Below are positions 1 to 12,826 of a stretch of DNA of 64,000 nt, piece after piece. Numbering within the stretch: position 1 is the first letter of the stretch; the number at the start of each line of letters is the position of its first letter. The notes under the pieces are model-generated. The model searched no databases and was not told the DNA's origin. It saw nothing but the letters and a program-made list of their open reading frames with translations. A program made the translations under genes and the position numbers. The DNA comes from Tetmemena sp. SeJ-2015 (lineage: Eukaryota; Ciliophora; Spirotrichea; Sporadotrichida; Oxytrichidae): contig JAJKFJ010022323.1 of assembly GCA_027382625.1 (NCBI GenBank), positions 38,444 to 102,443 on the forward strand, read 5' to 3'.

Positions 1-1
1 C

Positions 2-1292
2 ACTCAAAATACTGAGGAGTTAAGTGCAGAATAGGAAAATTATCCCTAAGAAATCTTTTAACATTAGGAGCAATACAAGCCTCAGATCATTTAAGATTTG
101 TCAATTCTTGATATGATCCAATCTTTTATAATTTGCAAACCTTTGTCTATTAATCTAGAAATACTGGAAGTAATTCTCTCAATAGGCCTACTGGAAAGCA
201 ATTTCGGATTTAAAAAAGTAGCTATGGACCTCTGTAGCAAGCTAGAAATCTTCTTAACATAGCAAATTCAATCTAAAAAAGGAACCTTTATAATTGAAAT
301 CTATTTTTATAAGGAGCAGCTCAAGTTAGTAGCAAAGAGGGAAAAGAGCAGGCCCTCATAATAACCCTTATTAGAATGATGAAGAGGTTCATATCATGGT
401 CAAGCAAAGGCTAAATGCTAAATTCAATAAGACTTAAGTCTTTAGAAACTCCTTCTTTAAAAATGATGATGAAAATAAATATCTCATAAATATAGAGTGA
501 TTATTGTAGATGATGACCAGATATATTAAAAGTTATAACAGATAATTGGGCAGGAGACAGCTGAGGATCTTGACTATGTTTAATGCAGATAAGATTCCCT
601 CAGCTAGATTAAAGAAAGAATGGACATGATAAAGACAGACTTTGTTAAAGGTAAAATTGCCCAGAGAAATATTCATTCCTCTATGGAGAGTAGTCGCAAA
701 AGATCTCATTTTTAGAATTTCCAATCACAAAACACTTTGTTTCTTATTTAGATATGGAATGTAGATATATTCTCAAATTAATTTATATTGTAAGGAACAG
801 TAACTACATCAAACAAGATGGAGCCTATGTACCCTCACCTACTCAATAACTCCTCCTCTTTTTCAAGATAAGAGCGACTAAAATTCTTAGAAAAGCAAAA
901 GCAAAGAGAGAATTTAGAGGCTGTGCATGGCTATGGTCACACAGGCTCCCCATTTGATCACCCCTACTATAGCTGGATGGATGGACTGAGAAAGAGCAGC
1001 TAGCTTGACAGAGAAAAAGAAGTTGTGGATTTGAAGAAAGCTCAGAATGAATTGCAATACCACAAGTCAAATAATTTCATCTAAATATTTCATTCTCTCT
1101 CTTTTATTTAAGTATCTGAGTGAAGTAAATTCCCTAAATTTAGTAAAGGAATTCCTAGCGGACAATAAGGACAAAATATCAAAGAAACACAAATAGAAGC
1201 TAATAACTAAAATTATTGAAGAGCAGCAGAGACTTAAGAGAGTTGAAAAGACTATCAAAAAGATGAATAACTCAGCCTCTGAGTAACTATGA
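2..1292 (+). CDS. Unidentified protein, 5' end outside window
   Basis: Read with TAA/TAG as Gln, coding segments run from the window edge to a TGA at about 1290. The frame changes near 370 and near 500. After the second change comes a hydrophobic strand ending in three aspartates (RVIIVDDD), which resembles the start of a response-regulator receiver domain, but no further receiver motif could be confirmed. The last third is Lys/Glu-rich and helical, ending NSASEQL. A 55-nt GT..AG intron at 1066-1120 restores frame between the last two segments. The two earlier breaks could be small IESs or base errors. Function unknown. Confidence 0.45.
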
Positions 1293-2057
1293 AATGAATT
1301 ATGTCTTTATTAAACGAGATATTTCAGTAAATTTAATTTCCAATTGAGGACTTAAATGGCAAATAAAAATAAAATGTAAAAATGAATAAGGAGGATTATA
1401 TTTCTGTGGTGATCTAATATTATTCAAATTTATCTCTCCTCAGATTTATAAATTTGCATGCAATTAATATTTTTAACTTGTATTAAAAGACTTTCTTAAT
1501 TTAGCTCTTTTTAGGAGATATTAAGGTTTTTTATTTTAAAAAAATCTGATATCAATATTTTTTAAATCAATTAGCACTTGAGAAATTACAAGTAATTATT
1601 ACTTACTTGACGACATGTGAATTAAAAATAATAATTTTAACTTATCTCAACTTTAAATATATACTTCTTCAATAGAAAGAAATAAGTTTATGTATATTTT
1701 GAGCTTTAAATTATTTATTCTCTATAAAAATAATATTAGTTGATAACAAGTTAAAATAGCAAGCATTTTCATTCCTCAGCAAATTTAAAACTTACACATT
1801 TATGATTCAGAATAAACCCTTCCTGCTTTCTGAAGGACTCCAACAAAGATAATTAAATTAAAGTTATAAACAATACATTCCTTTATAATAGATAATTATA
1901 AATTACTAAGTTGGCCATTTTTGATAATTTTAGTTCAAATAAATCTCCTTTATTAATTATAATAAAAACTTATATGGAAAGAGAATTAAAAATATTATTA
2001 TTTAAATTGAATTATTTAAAGCGAGTCTTAACTTAAAGGCCTGAATTGAAAAGTGAA
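1293..2057. other. AT-rich non-coding stretch
   Basis: Very AT-rich, with stops in all frames even when only TGA is counted for any length. It separates the upstream gene from the carboxypeptidase gene, so it may contain both somatic-chromosome ends plus germline-only DNA. An ATG at 1978 opens a short frame that could be the carboxypeptidase 5' end. Confidence 0.5.
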
Positions 2058-5000
2058 CCACGCAGATGAATAAATTTTGAACATCAATAAGAAAATATAG
2101 CAAAGGGAAGAAAAAAGTCAGTTTCGAGAAAATGAAAGCGTACATCAAAATGTGGATTAAGAAAACGTAGAAAAAGAGGAATAAATTAACATCAGTTATT
2201 AAGGGACTCAAGAAGATAATGGCGAAGAGAGTTAGAGTGAAGAAGATGAGAATCTATCTCGCTTAGATCTAAATGCAACAAGTAAGTCGCAATTTAATTA
2301 ATTAAGCTTTTAATTGGGGCAGACAGCTAAATCTATCAAGGGAGAAGATTTGGGCGTGAGTTCTATGATTCCTGCAGCTCTTCCACTTTATAATCTTAGA
2401 ACTTAGGGAAACGTTCTAGAGCCAGAGATTAAGTAAGCTTTAAAAATATGAGTTAATCTTTTTTTAATATCACATAATTACGATTTGAGAATCCTGAGTT
2501 TAATTTTATTCCCATTTTAGGTATAAGGTAAACAGGATGAATAAGAATAAGAGGAATGACGCAGTTCAAGGAGATGATAGCAACCTACTAAAGAGAAACG
2601 CATGTAAACATGCAAAAGTGAAAGACTATTAATGTCAGGAGTGTTTTAATTACATCCCGATGTTCAAGAGTATATTCGATACGGTAACGTACAATTAACT
2701 TTTAAATTTAAATCTAAATGTACTGACCTATCTCAACATAAAATACATCAATGAGTTTTAAGACCAAGTATCTTTAAAATAATAAGGTATTGATTTAAAA
2801 ATTTATCTAACAATAATATGGGATCGCTTAAGGGAAAGGCAATTTTGATTTATGAAAATTACAAGCCAAAAAATACTTAAGAGATGAGAGAGTATATCCT
2901 CTATACGATCGATAAATCCTTAAAGCAGTATAAAAAGCAAGGATTTCAGAATTAAATTAAACCTTTTAATTTTAGGACTTTTAACTAAGCCTCTATAGAG
3001 GCTGATGGGGTAAATCGGTAATTATAAGCATCTCAGCTCAGAATTGAAGAATTATCTTTATGTTAGAAAGCAAAGAGAGTATAATGTACTTAGCAACGAC
3101 AGTCAAAATAGCCAGAATGACGTAACTGAATCTCAAAAATAAGAGAACCAGTTTATAATTAACATATTTTACCCAAATTTAAAGAATATTATAACTCTGT
3201 AGGTCCACACTGTCTTCTCTTCGATTCTTTTTTCGAATGTGGAAATCTGGAGAAAGCTGAATATGTATCTCCAACTGAATACAACTTATACTTAAACGTG
3301 GATACCAACACAAAGGGTCATCAGTAATGGTTTTATTTCAAGGTGAAGAATACTTTCAAAGATAAGAAGTACACTTTTAACATCAGAAATTTTACGAAAC
3401 CCTTTACTCTTTACCGATCTGGTATGAAGATTATGATGAAATCTAAAAAGCATTAAGAGGAATCAGAGGGAGGCGATGCAAATGATGAGGAGCGAACTAG
3501 AGATAAAGGTTTCTTAAAATCTAACGATGGATGGGTTCCAGCAGGAGAGGAAATTTAGTATTGGAAAACTGATATTTAGAGAAGTGGCTGGAGGATACCA
3601 GGCCCAATAAATATGGATGATGAGGAAGATGATGATCAAATATTAGATGACATTAATGGGATAGATGGAGGAGCGGGATTGCAAGCGGCAAATAACCCTC
3701 AAGATAGTGTCAAGAAAAGGGTAAGCAAAATAAGCGCATAGCTAAACTAGGCAGGCAATAATTAGAACTAGTCAAATTAAAAGAGAAGAAAGCGATATTT
3801 CTATTGCCTCACTTTCCAGGTTGAATTTGATTACGATGATGATGTTGTATACTTTGCTTATTCCACTCCATACTCATATTCACGAATCTATCTAGAGCTT
3901 TTGAATTTCGAGCAATATCTTATTGAGAGCGATTCAAAAAATGGGAAGGAAGATTAAAGCAAAGTTGTTGAGTCTAATGATCTATTTGAAAGATCAATTC
4001 TTACTAAAGACGTTTTATACGAGAGAAATCTTCTGTGTAGATCGATTAGTGGACTCCCAATTCCAAAAATATCAATAACTGCTAGAAAAAGTAAGGGTAT
4101 AGAATTTAAAAAGAGGCAAGCTGTAGCAATAACGGCTAGAGTACATCCTGGAGAAACAAATTCCAACTTTGTCTTCGATGGGTTCCTTAATTTCTTGACT
4201 ACTTAGGAAGGGATGAATCAACTTTTGGAGAATTATTTATTCAAGGTTGTGCCTTGCTTGAACCCAGATGGGAACGTTTGCGGAAATTATCGTTCATCCT
4301 TGGCAGGTGTAGACTTGAATAGATAGTGGATATTACCTAACAAAGATTTGCATCCTTCAGTATTTCATTTCAAAGAAATCCTAAGCTAAGTTTCCAGAGA
4401 CAGATAAATCCTTGTTTACTGCGACCTATTTAAATATCTATGAAAAGTTACTTTTTTAATCCTTTATAACCTTCATTGCCACTCAAAGAAAAAGAATTCT
4501 TTATATATGGATGTAACACAGCGGCAAATGGAGGATTTACAAGTTGGACAAAAGTTAGGCTTTTACCTCGAATTTTAGCAAGATAGACAGCTTTATTCAA
4601 TCTGAAAGACTGCAGATTTAGAATTGACCCAAGTAAGCTAGGTACAGCTAGAGTGATTGTTTGGAAGGAATTCGCAGTTACAAACTCTTTTACTCTGGAA
4701 AATTCTTTTTACGGTTATAGTTTTGGGGTTTAGAAAGAAACTCACCTTTTCAAGCCTTCTGATTATATGATGATTGGTGAAAGTCTGGGGCGATCGATTA
4801 TTCAATATAAGATCTTACTGAAGCAAATTGAAAAGGAGCTTGCACTAACTAATGGTTGGCTTAAACCTAAACTGCTTTTAGAAGTTACTGGAACCCCTGC
4901 TGCTGAGAAGATTCAAGGAAATCAATTTTTTCCTTCTTAGCTTATTATAGATTGCCAATGAATAGGCAAAAAAATTGAAGGAGGAAAAGAGGAATAGACA

Positions 5001-8000
5001 AATAGAGGAGTATCGCAAAAATCTAGGTCTTGAAGATTTCAACAACCTGCAATAAAACCAGGCCTCGATCATTTCTCAAAATACTTTCCTCCAATAGAAC
5101 AACGATGCTTCTCCTTTAATTCACACTAATAAGGCTTCAGAAGAGAAAACTAGAAATGTTAACAGAGCTCATACTATGGGACTTTAAACTATGACTAATA
5201 AAGCTTAGACACAAGAACAAGAATATTTTAAAAAGCAACTTACCAACAATAGCGAAAACAACATCGAGCCATTGTACTAGGGAAAGAGAAAAATTGAAAG
5301 CAAAGACGGTATCCTGAAGAAAGCAAGGGATGAGGATAATTTTGAAAACTCATCTGTAAATGAGACAGCACTTAAAATTAATGCCAGATTAAACTAGTAG
5401 GATAACTAGCTTAAACAAATATAAGGTAAAACTAAATTATCACGGGAAGAGAAAATTGAAAAACTTTCTGCTTTCATTAAAAACTGTGCAAGTCATTTAT
5501 ATGCGTATTAATCAACTTATTGTGTCAATCTAAGGAAGGAAATTAGCTAGAGTCAAAAGAAGAAAGCAGTATAGTATTCCCAGAAATAATGCTAAGAACA
5601 TAAACCGTCTAGATTAACTAAATATCTAAGACTGTGGCTTAAATCACTCCTTAGAGATCACCTAGTGGTAATTTCGTGCAAAATGCTCATCTAAATTTTT
5701 CTTTTATTTGAACAACCTCAGAGAGTCTTCACCTGACTCAATTATGTCTATTTTTTTAAACTTCGGCACTAGGAAGAGGAAGGTCAAAATCTATGATGGT
5801 TGAAGATTGGAGATAGCTCTTTAACAAAACGGAGCTTGACTAAGTATTTGACCAGATTTAGCAAGGTCAAGATCCGAATGAAGGTGAGAAGCAATTATCA
5901 GATGCAGACAATGGGTCAGAGTCTAATCTAATTAAATATGACTTTGAATCTTTATACCTTAATGTCTTTTATTAAATGCTAGTGAGGATAATTTAGACAT
6001 AAGAGAACTCTATAGAGAAATTTATATGAGAGAGCATGTGATGGAAAAAGAAATCTTTTAGTTGCAAAAAGCTGAGAACATAGCCATCTATATAATAATT
6101 ATTACTATTTTTATCAAGGAATTGAAAAAGCTACTATAGGAGGGCGAATAAATGCAGAAGACTGAAAAATAAATGCCAAATGAAATAAAAATATCCTGAC
6201 TAGAAAGAAGAACAAAAAGAGATTCAGTGTCTAGATTTTTTAAAATTTTCTAGCATTTAATTCATTAAAATAAAAAAAGTGTACTAGCAAACCTATTTCA
6301 AATACAGAGCCTTAGAAAAAATCTTAAGATAAAAATTGGAAAGGTCAAGGAGATTAACTTTTCTATAAAAAATGGTAAAATAACTCAATTATAAACTTCT
6401 AAATAAGTTATTGTCAAGGTTTATCGAAACCAAGTTTATTTTTAAAGATGAGATATTTTAAATAATAAAGTCAAACCTTTAAAAACTCGGATAGATGCAT
6501 TTGAAAAATTCCAGATAAAGTGTAGCTAAGTAAATAACCTAAGAAGATTCTTTAAGTTTGGCGATAGGAAAATAACCCTAGCCAACCTAGAAAGGGATAA
6601 TTTTCTAGGGAGGGATAAGTAACTCTATCAGGCCATCATCTCAAATTAATATAGTGGGTAACTGTCCTCCAGAATTTATTAGTCTTATTGTTTGAATTGA
6701 GCAATGATAATTATTTACCTACCGTAGCAAATGATGAAGCAAAGACAGAATAGTATACATTTATCAACTCTCATACTTAGCAATAAAGACATAGTAAGAG
6801 GCAAGAGGGTAAATAATAAGACATTAGCAATCAGCTCTAAAGTAAGGCCGCTTACTTTCCACAAAAATATCCTCATTTTATTACTAGTTTGAGATTCAGC
6901 AACCCTCGAGACAGAACAAATCAGTGCTCTATTCTTCTTCAACCACTTCGAATTAAATCTAAGGAGACAAGTCAACTCAGAGTGGATTCTAGTAGTATAT
7001 CTAAAAGAACTTGAGATACGAGGATCCTAAGGTCTAACAAGTCTATCAAAAGATAAAAACTGGCCAAGCAACTTCTCACGCTTAAAACTCTAAGCTCAGC
7101 TAAAACTCATCCCTCTTTTCTTCTCAGTCTAATAAGCAAAAGAAGGTATAAGCGTAGAAAAACAAACCTGCCTGGCCAAATTCCATTTTTAATAAGGCAG
7201 AAGATACTGACATGTTTGAAAGAGGAGAAGTAAGCTTGATGAGTGGTCCTTAAAACTATGGCGGCAAAGCAGGATCAAATTACGACAACAATGACTAGCT
7301 CCCTCGATAAAAAGAGGGAAGTTTCAAAGGCTAGAGACTTGCCAACTAGGTATCACGTAGTAACAACTTAACTGGCTAAGAAGAATACAAGTACTATAAT
7401 CATTTATCAACAACAACGTAGAACTATTACTCTTCTTAAGGATATAACAACCAGCTGCCTTTGCCGCAGATAAGCTCTCAAATGAAAGCAAACATCCATT
7501 CAAACAACAGCAAACACAAGCTGAAGCAGGAGCAAGAATAATAATACTTCACCTCAAACGCTTTAGATTTATCATAAAACGCATTTAGTGCAAAATAAAG
7601 TGTAGGGGGAATTCAGAGTAGTAGTTTTCATTCAGACGCTGTAAGACTGCAAAGAAACTTGATCCAAGCACAGTAGATTTAGTAAACTGAGAAGAAACCT
7701 TTAAGAAATTAAAGTTACCATCAGCCAGCATCACTCTCAAACAAGAGCTTGAAATTTAATTAATACTTCTTACATATTAAGCTTTGTTTTGATTCCTTAA
7801 CAGCAGAAAACTTTAAGTAACTTTAGATTGAATCTGCCAGATCCATATCTGTAAAACCAGAAGTCATAAAATATCTATAAGCCACATCATTAGGCTATTG
7901 AAATTGGAAAAGATGCTAATTTCATCTAGCATGGGCAAGTATCTGAATCATAGATTCCAAGAAGTTTAGGAGCATATCAGCAAAACTCTTTGATTGTGAA

Positions 8001-9297
8001 TAATTTGGAAACTAGTATTTTTTAGTATAGCTTTCTATATAATTTTAGTAAGGGATAGGATTTGAATATGTATTAAACTAGCTATAATAACAAGTATAGC
8101 TAACTTAACCAGAAGAGAGACTCGCTTTTGGCTTACTAGTAGAACATCGTAGCTAATTCCTAAGCGTCTTAGAACACTGTCAGAAACAAATTTAGTAAAT
8201 ATGCTAACTCTGCCTCGGCCTATAACTCAGCTGGACCTACAACATAGATGGGAACAAATCGGAATAACTCCTTAAAATCTGACTCTAATGAAACAAACCA
8301 ATATATCTATCCTACTTAAAATTCTATGTTGGCGCCTGGGAATAACTTTGGATTCGGACTGGACCTTAATTCTTATAGCTAAAGTATGGGCTTGAAAAAT
8401 AATCAGAACCAAGTGCAGGGACCTGGGACAAGCAGCTCATTTCTTTCATCATTATTTCTCTTCTACTTTTGAATTTAATTTTTATCAGTCACTCAGAAAA
8501 AGTAAGATTCTGCAAGTCTGAATACGAGAGATAGCAGAGGAAATAATTCTCTTTAGCTTCCTAATTTGAAAGGAGCTGAAAATAGTCGAGGAATGATTCA
8601 GGCCTAAACGTAATCTCCACTACAGCAACTTCAAACCCAAATTCAAAACTAAACTCTCATTCCCACCTAGAACCTAGCATTCCTCACGTAATAACAGTAG
8701 CAAGAATTTAGCAAAAGAGTGATATAAAAAACTTATAACACTCATGCAAAACATTTCCTTTATTTCTTGTTTTAAGTGAGTATTCTTCTGGACTAGCAGA
8801 ATGAAAAAATAAAGAGTGATTTATTAGGCTTTGGAATTCAGATTCTAAATCAAAACAATTTAAGCAAGAATGAGTAGTCAGGAGTGTAAGAAATGAATCA
8901 ACACACTAATAGAGGATCAAAGCAACCCTCATTTAGGAGGAATAAACAAAATCAGTCTTAAATGAATAGGAATTAGAATCAATGAGGAGGAAAATCAAAG
9001 AATTTTTTATATCTCTTTATTCCTGGAACTCAGAGAAACAAAAATAAAAGTGTAGCCATGGGAAATATGAACAAAGAAGAAATTAACAATCAATAGAATG
9101 CTAATTGCCAACCTAATTTATTATCAATTAAAAAAATTATAAATTTGTGTGCTTTTTAATTTGTCTAGCCAATAAAACCATTAAGGAAATCAAATGGCAG
9201 GAATGGTAAGCAACATAACTACTGGAAATATAATAATTAATAACACCATCAACATTAATATAACTCCTCCTTAGTAGTCTCATAGTAACACAGATGA
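2058..9297 (+). CDS. Cytosolic carboxypeptidase (M14 family, AGBL/CCP-like), tubulin deglutamylase type
   Basis: Zinc carboxypeptidase of the CCP family, which removes glutamates from tubulin tails. Seen: the family N-terminal domain ([19 protein letters not shown] at 3210-3270, then QWFYFKV), zinc ligands HPGE at about 4145, NPDG at about 4265, DLNRQW at about 4315, and the third zinc histidine in LHCHSK at about 4475, followed by [11 protein letters not shown]. That histidine joins the domain only after a 45-bp IES is removed. The catalytic core is followed by a very long Gln/Asn/Ser-rich tail (about 5000-9297), unusual for the family. An acidic N-terminal region starts near 2060 without a clear ATG. 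The frame breaks several times: an intron at 2433-2520, IESs, and a one-base loss near 4497. The 3' end is the first TGA after the tail; the tail could belong to a second gene. Confidence 0.85.
2433..2520 (+). other. GT..AG intron in carboxypeptidase gene
   Basis: Begins GTAAGC and ends CCATTTTAG. It contains an in-frame TGA, and its removal joins two open segments in frame. It has true splice ends, unlike the IESs. Confidence 0.6.
4428..4472 (+). other. IES, 45 bp, pointer ACCT
   Basis: ACCT occurs at 4424-4427 and 4469-4472. Removing the insert joins YCD to LHCHSKKKN, giving the family's conserved His motif. There is no GT..AG boundary, and the insert carries an in-frame TGA. Confidence 0.85.
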
Positions 9298-9436
9298 ATG
9301 ATGATCTATATTACTTTATTTTATTAATCTTTGTTATAGTAATTTAAATAATTTAAAGAAAATTAATTATGAAATAAATTCTTGAACTCAAACATACTAA
9401 AATTTGATTCTGTGAAATGATTTTGCAGATGTTTAT

Positions 9437-12400
9437 TCATGCTACATCAGTAGGGTTGAGCTTTCTAACGATAGTCTGAGCCATTAATTCAGCTTAAGTA
9501 TCCCAAAAATCAACTATGCAGTCTACTTTGGTTTAGAAAGAAACTAACCTCTCATGATCTTTCTCCTCATCTGTAGCCACATAATTTGGATTGAAGGATT
9601 CAGGCATTTTCACTCTTAACTTGGCTGATATCTTATCCAAAATGATTTAATAATAAAGCTTAAATTCAAAAGAAGGTTAAAGTCTTCTATCTCCTTAAGT
9701 ATCTCAGCTTAAGTTACCTTCTTCTTTGTTGAGGGAGCTTGAGGTGTTTGTAATGGCTGAACAGTAGATTGAATCTCCTATTTCACAGTAGAGTTATTCA
9801 GAGAGGTCTGAGCAGTTTAATCATTTGAAGCTTCTTCAGTAGGATTAACAACCTGAGATTGAACTTGCACACTATTTGAAATACTTTGGTTTTCTGCAAC
9901 TTAAGAAACATTCTTCTCCTTCTGATTAGAAATATCAACTTATGCAGATTTTTGCGAAACTTAAGCATCGACTTCAGATTCTTTTAACTCTTCAGACTCT
10001 GCCATTTAAACGTCCTCTTATTGAAGAACTTCCTAAACTGGCTCACTCTAGGCAGATATTTGATTTTATGAGACTTCGGACCAAAGTTGGATTAAATCAT
10101 TGATTCTAGGCTAAGTTTTATCTAGACTCAAATTATTCTCCTTGAACTCATCAATGTCAAATCCTTCAAAGTCTGAGTCAGAAAGAAGTCTAATTTTCTT
10201 GAAGAAGTTGAGCTTTTTGAAAAATGCCTTTCTCTCCGGCTTAATTTCAAGTTAAGCTTATTTGCTATCTTCTGAGTTTTACTGCTGCGATAATACTGGA
10301 GTTGACATCTCAGGATTTTGAGTAGGTATGAGTGTGATAAATTAAACTAGATGGTAGGATTTGAAGTTGATGAATTGAGATTGGAATTTAGAACATGAAT
10401 CTTTTTCTCCTCACTTGACTTAACTCTTTTTCTGCTGTCTAATTCGCGATCTTCAGCTTCAACCTGGCCAGAGGAAAGAGTAGATGAAAATCCTTGCACC
10501 TGATTTAGATCTGAAGACTTAGCGGTTCCAGATGACTCATTCACAGGAGTAGAATTGACCTCTGGAGTCTTTCGCTTTCCTAACTTTACATCTGCATTTT
10601 CCTCTATCACCTCTCTTGCTTGTGTCTCTTCCACCTGCATATCGACATCTTGTGCATTCTGAGCCACTATTAGATTTTCTTCTAAAGGCTTCTGAGATAA
10701 ATTTGCTTCTTCTACTTAAGGGTTTTCTTCTATCATCCCTTGATTTTAAATTACTTATCTTGGTGCCTCTTTTGCTAATTCGAATAGAGGTTTCGAAGAA
10801 GTTTCAGGAACAAAATCTTAAACCTTGGTAACTTGCTGAAGGGCAAGAAGTTTCTTTTACTATAGAGCTGCTTCTTTTTCTCTTTTCTCTTTCTATAGCT
10901 GCATAATACTATGAAAACGTAATTAAATTCCTAAAGTAAAAGATATTAAAGCATTTTTAGTCGAGGTAATTAAATAAGGAAGAAAAAGAAAGGTTTATAA
11001 ATGAATAAATTGACACTATCTTTTAAACTATATTCTATTTTGAATTAAAATTCATTTGAATTATAAAATATTCAAGAGAGCACTTTTTGCAGATGGTTTT
11101 CCCTATGGTGCAGGTTTAAGCTAAGTAGTTGCAGTTTAAGAACCCAGCATGAGTTCTTATTCAAGTGCAGAAACACTTACTTGTTCAACCTTTCTCTGAG
11201 GCTATAAATTTTCTGAGGTTTGCTAAGGCTTTTATTGAACTACTGCAGCCTTCTTTCCTTTTTATTTGCCTGTCTGTTTGTTAGTCTGCATTTGTTTCTG
11301 CAAAGACTAAAGATGAGAGAAGCTCATTCCGTTGATGTTGAACACTTATGGAGGAACAAGTGGTGCTGCTTAACTTTGAGCTGTTGCAGCCACAGGTGGT
11401 GGTGCTGTTGTTTCATTCTACTGAGGTTTAGTATCTATTTCTTTCTAGGCTCGATAGAAGCTTCTGGAGCTTTTGCTTGTTGAATTTGCTGCTAAGCCAT
11501 CAATTTCTTTTATTCGAGAGCTTTCTTTTTCAGATCTTCAATCGAGTTTTAGGAAGCAGATTAATTTTGAGAAGGGTTGACATTTACTTGGATGGAGTAT
11601 TTGCAGTTTAGGATGATGAACCAAATGCTGCTGTGGAAGTAGGATGAGTGAATTGATTAGTAGCACCTGTCCCAAATCCGCCAAAAGATCCCACTTTGCT
11701 GCCACCTGAGAAAATACCAGCAGTTTGAGAAATTGCAGCTTATCCAAATATTCCTGTCCCTTATGCAGCAGCAGAAGCAGTGTTACCAAATTTAAAATTC
11801 AATATATTAAAATGGAGATACAGCTCCTTACCCAAAGATTCCTGTTCCCATATTCTTCTAAGGAATTTGTGCTTGCTCCTTATTCACAGGCTATTCAACG
11901 GGTTTGCTTTGACCGAATAAGCCGCTTCCAGAAGTAAAAGCATTCGAACCTGGAAGATTGAAAGATTATGATACTCCTGCTCCAATAAAAAAATTCAAAT
12001 TTTGCCTATAATCACAAAAGAAATTGTATAATACTCCAAACTGATTAGAACCCGCACTTCCAAAAGTTGAAGTTGCATTCTAACCAAAAAGAGAAGAATT
12101 TGGTTAAGGAGTCTTCTCTGGGAAGGAATTCGATTGTTTTGAAGGATTTGCAAAAGAAGTTATTAGTTAGAAGTTGCACCAAATGCATTCACTGAGCCAA
12201 ATAAAGATGGAGTTGTGACTTGCTTCTCAGTACTATAAAATATTTTAGGAAAAAGTATGAATTTACCTCTTCTATAGGCCTTGAGCAGCTCCTGTAGAAT
12301 GTCTGAACTCGCAGGCATCTCCTTTCGTGCACTTGTTCTCCTTAAAGAAAAAGCAGTCTTGATCCTTCTTGCTTCATTAAAAAAAATTTAAAAGCTTCCT

Positions 12401-12654
12401 CCAAAAGGAGAAGCTTATTGTCCAAATAATCCTGAACCACCGCCAAAACCTGTAGCTCCTGTTTTGAATCCCTAGACACCTCCGAACAAGCCACCCGTAG
12501 TGACTCCTCCGAAAGATTATCCAAATGGACTTTGGAAACTGTTGCCTCCTTGCTTAGCCTCTTATCCTCCAGATGGATGAGTGAAAGGGCAACTTGCTCC
12601 TTTTGTGCAATTTGGGAAAAATCTACAAACTTCGTCAGTCAGCTTCTTGCTCAT
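9437..12654 (-). CDS. CCCH zinc-finger and FG-repeat protein (NUP42-like nucleoporin or mRNA-export factor)
   Basis: The start ATG is at 12654 (MSKKLTDEVCRFFPNC). Two CCCH zinc fingers are visible: C-x5-C-x5-C-x3-H at residues about 10-26, and C-x7-C-x5-C-x3-H at 12300-12370. Between and after them lie phenylalanine-glycine repeats (GLFGG, GFGGGSGLFG, SFGGFGTG, GIFGQG) down to about 11540. The C-terminal half is Gln/Glu/Ser-rich, ending NPTDVA before TGA at 9437. A CCCH finger plus FG repeats is the layout of NUP42, which docks mRNA-export machinery at the nuclear pore; two fingers are more than the usual one. The frame shifts several times (for example near 12000-12240), so IESs or base errors are present. 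A generic CCCH RNA-binding protein is the main alternative. Confidence 0.6.
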
Positions 12655-12826
12655 CTTTTAGTAAGTAATTAATTATTTACAACCTCGCAAATATATTAAA
12701 TATAGCTCATACCAACCGATTTATGAGCTATAAGATAATTACTTAATTGTTCTATCAAAATAAAATTTAGATTTAGATCATGCTTAAAAGGAATGATTAG
12801 GCAAATTGGTGCTAAAATTAGATCAT

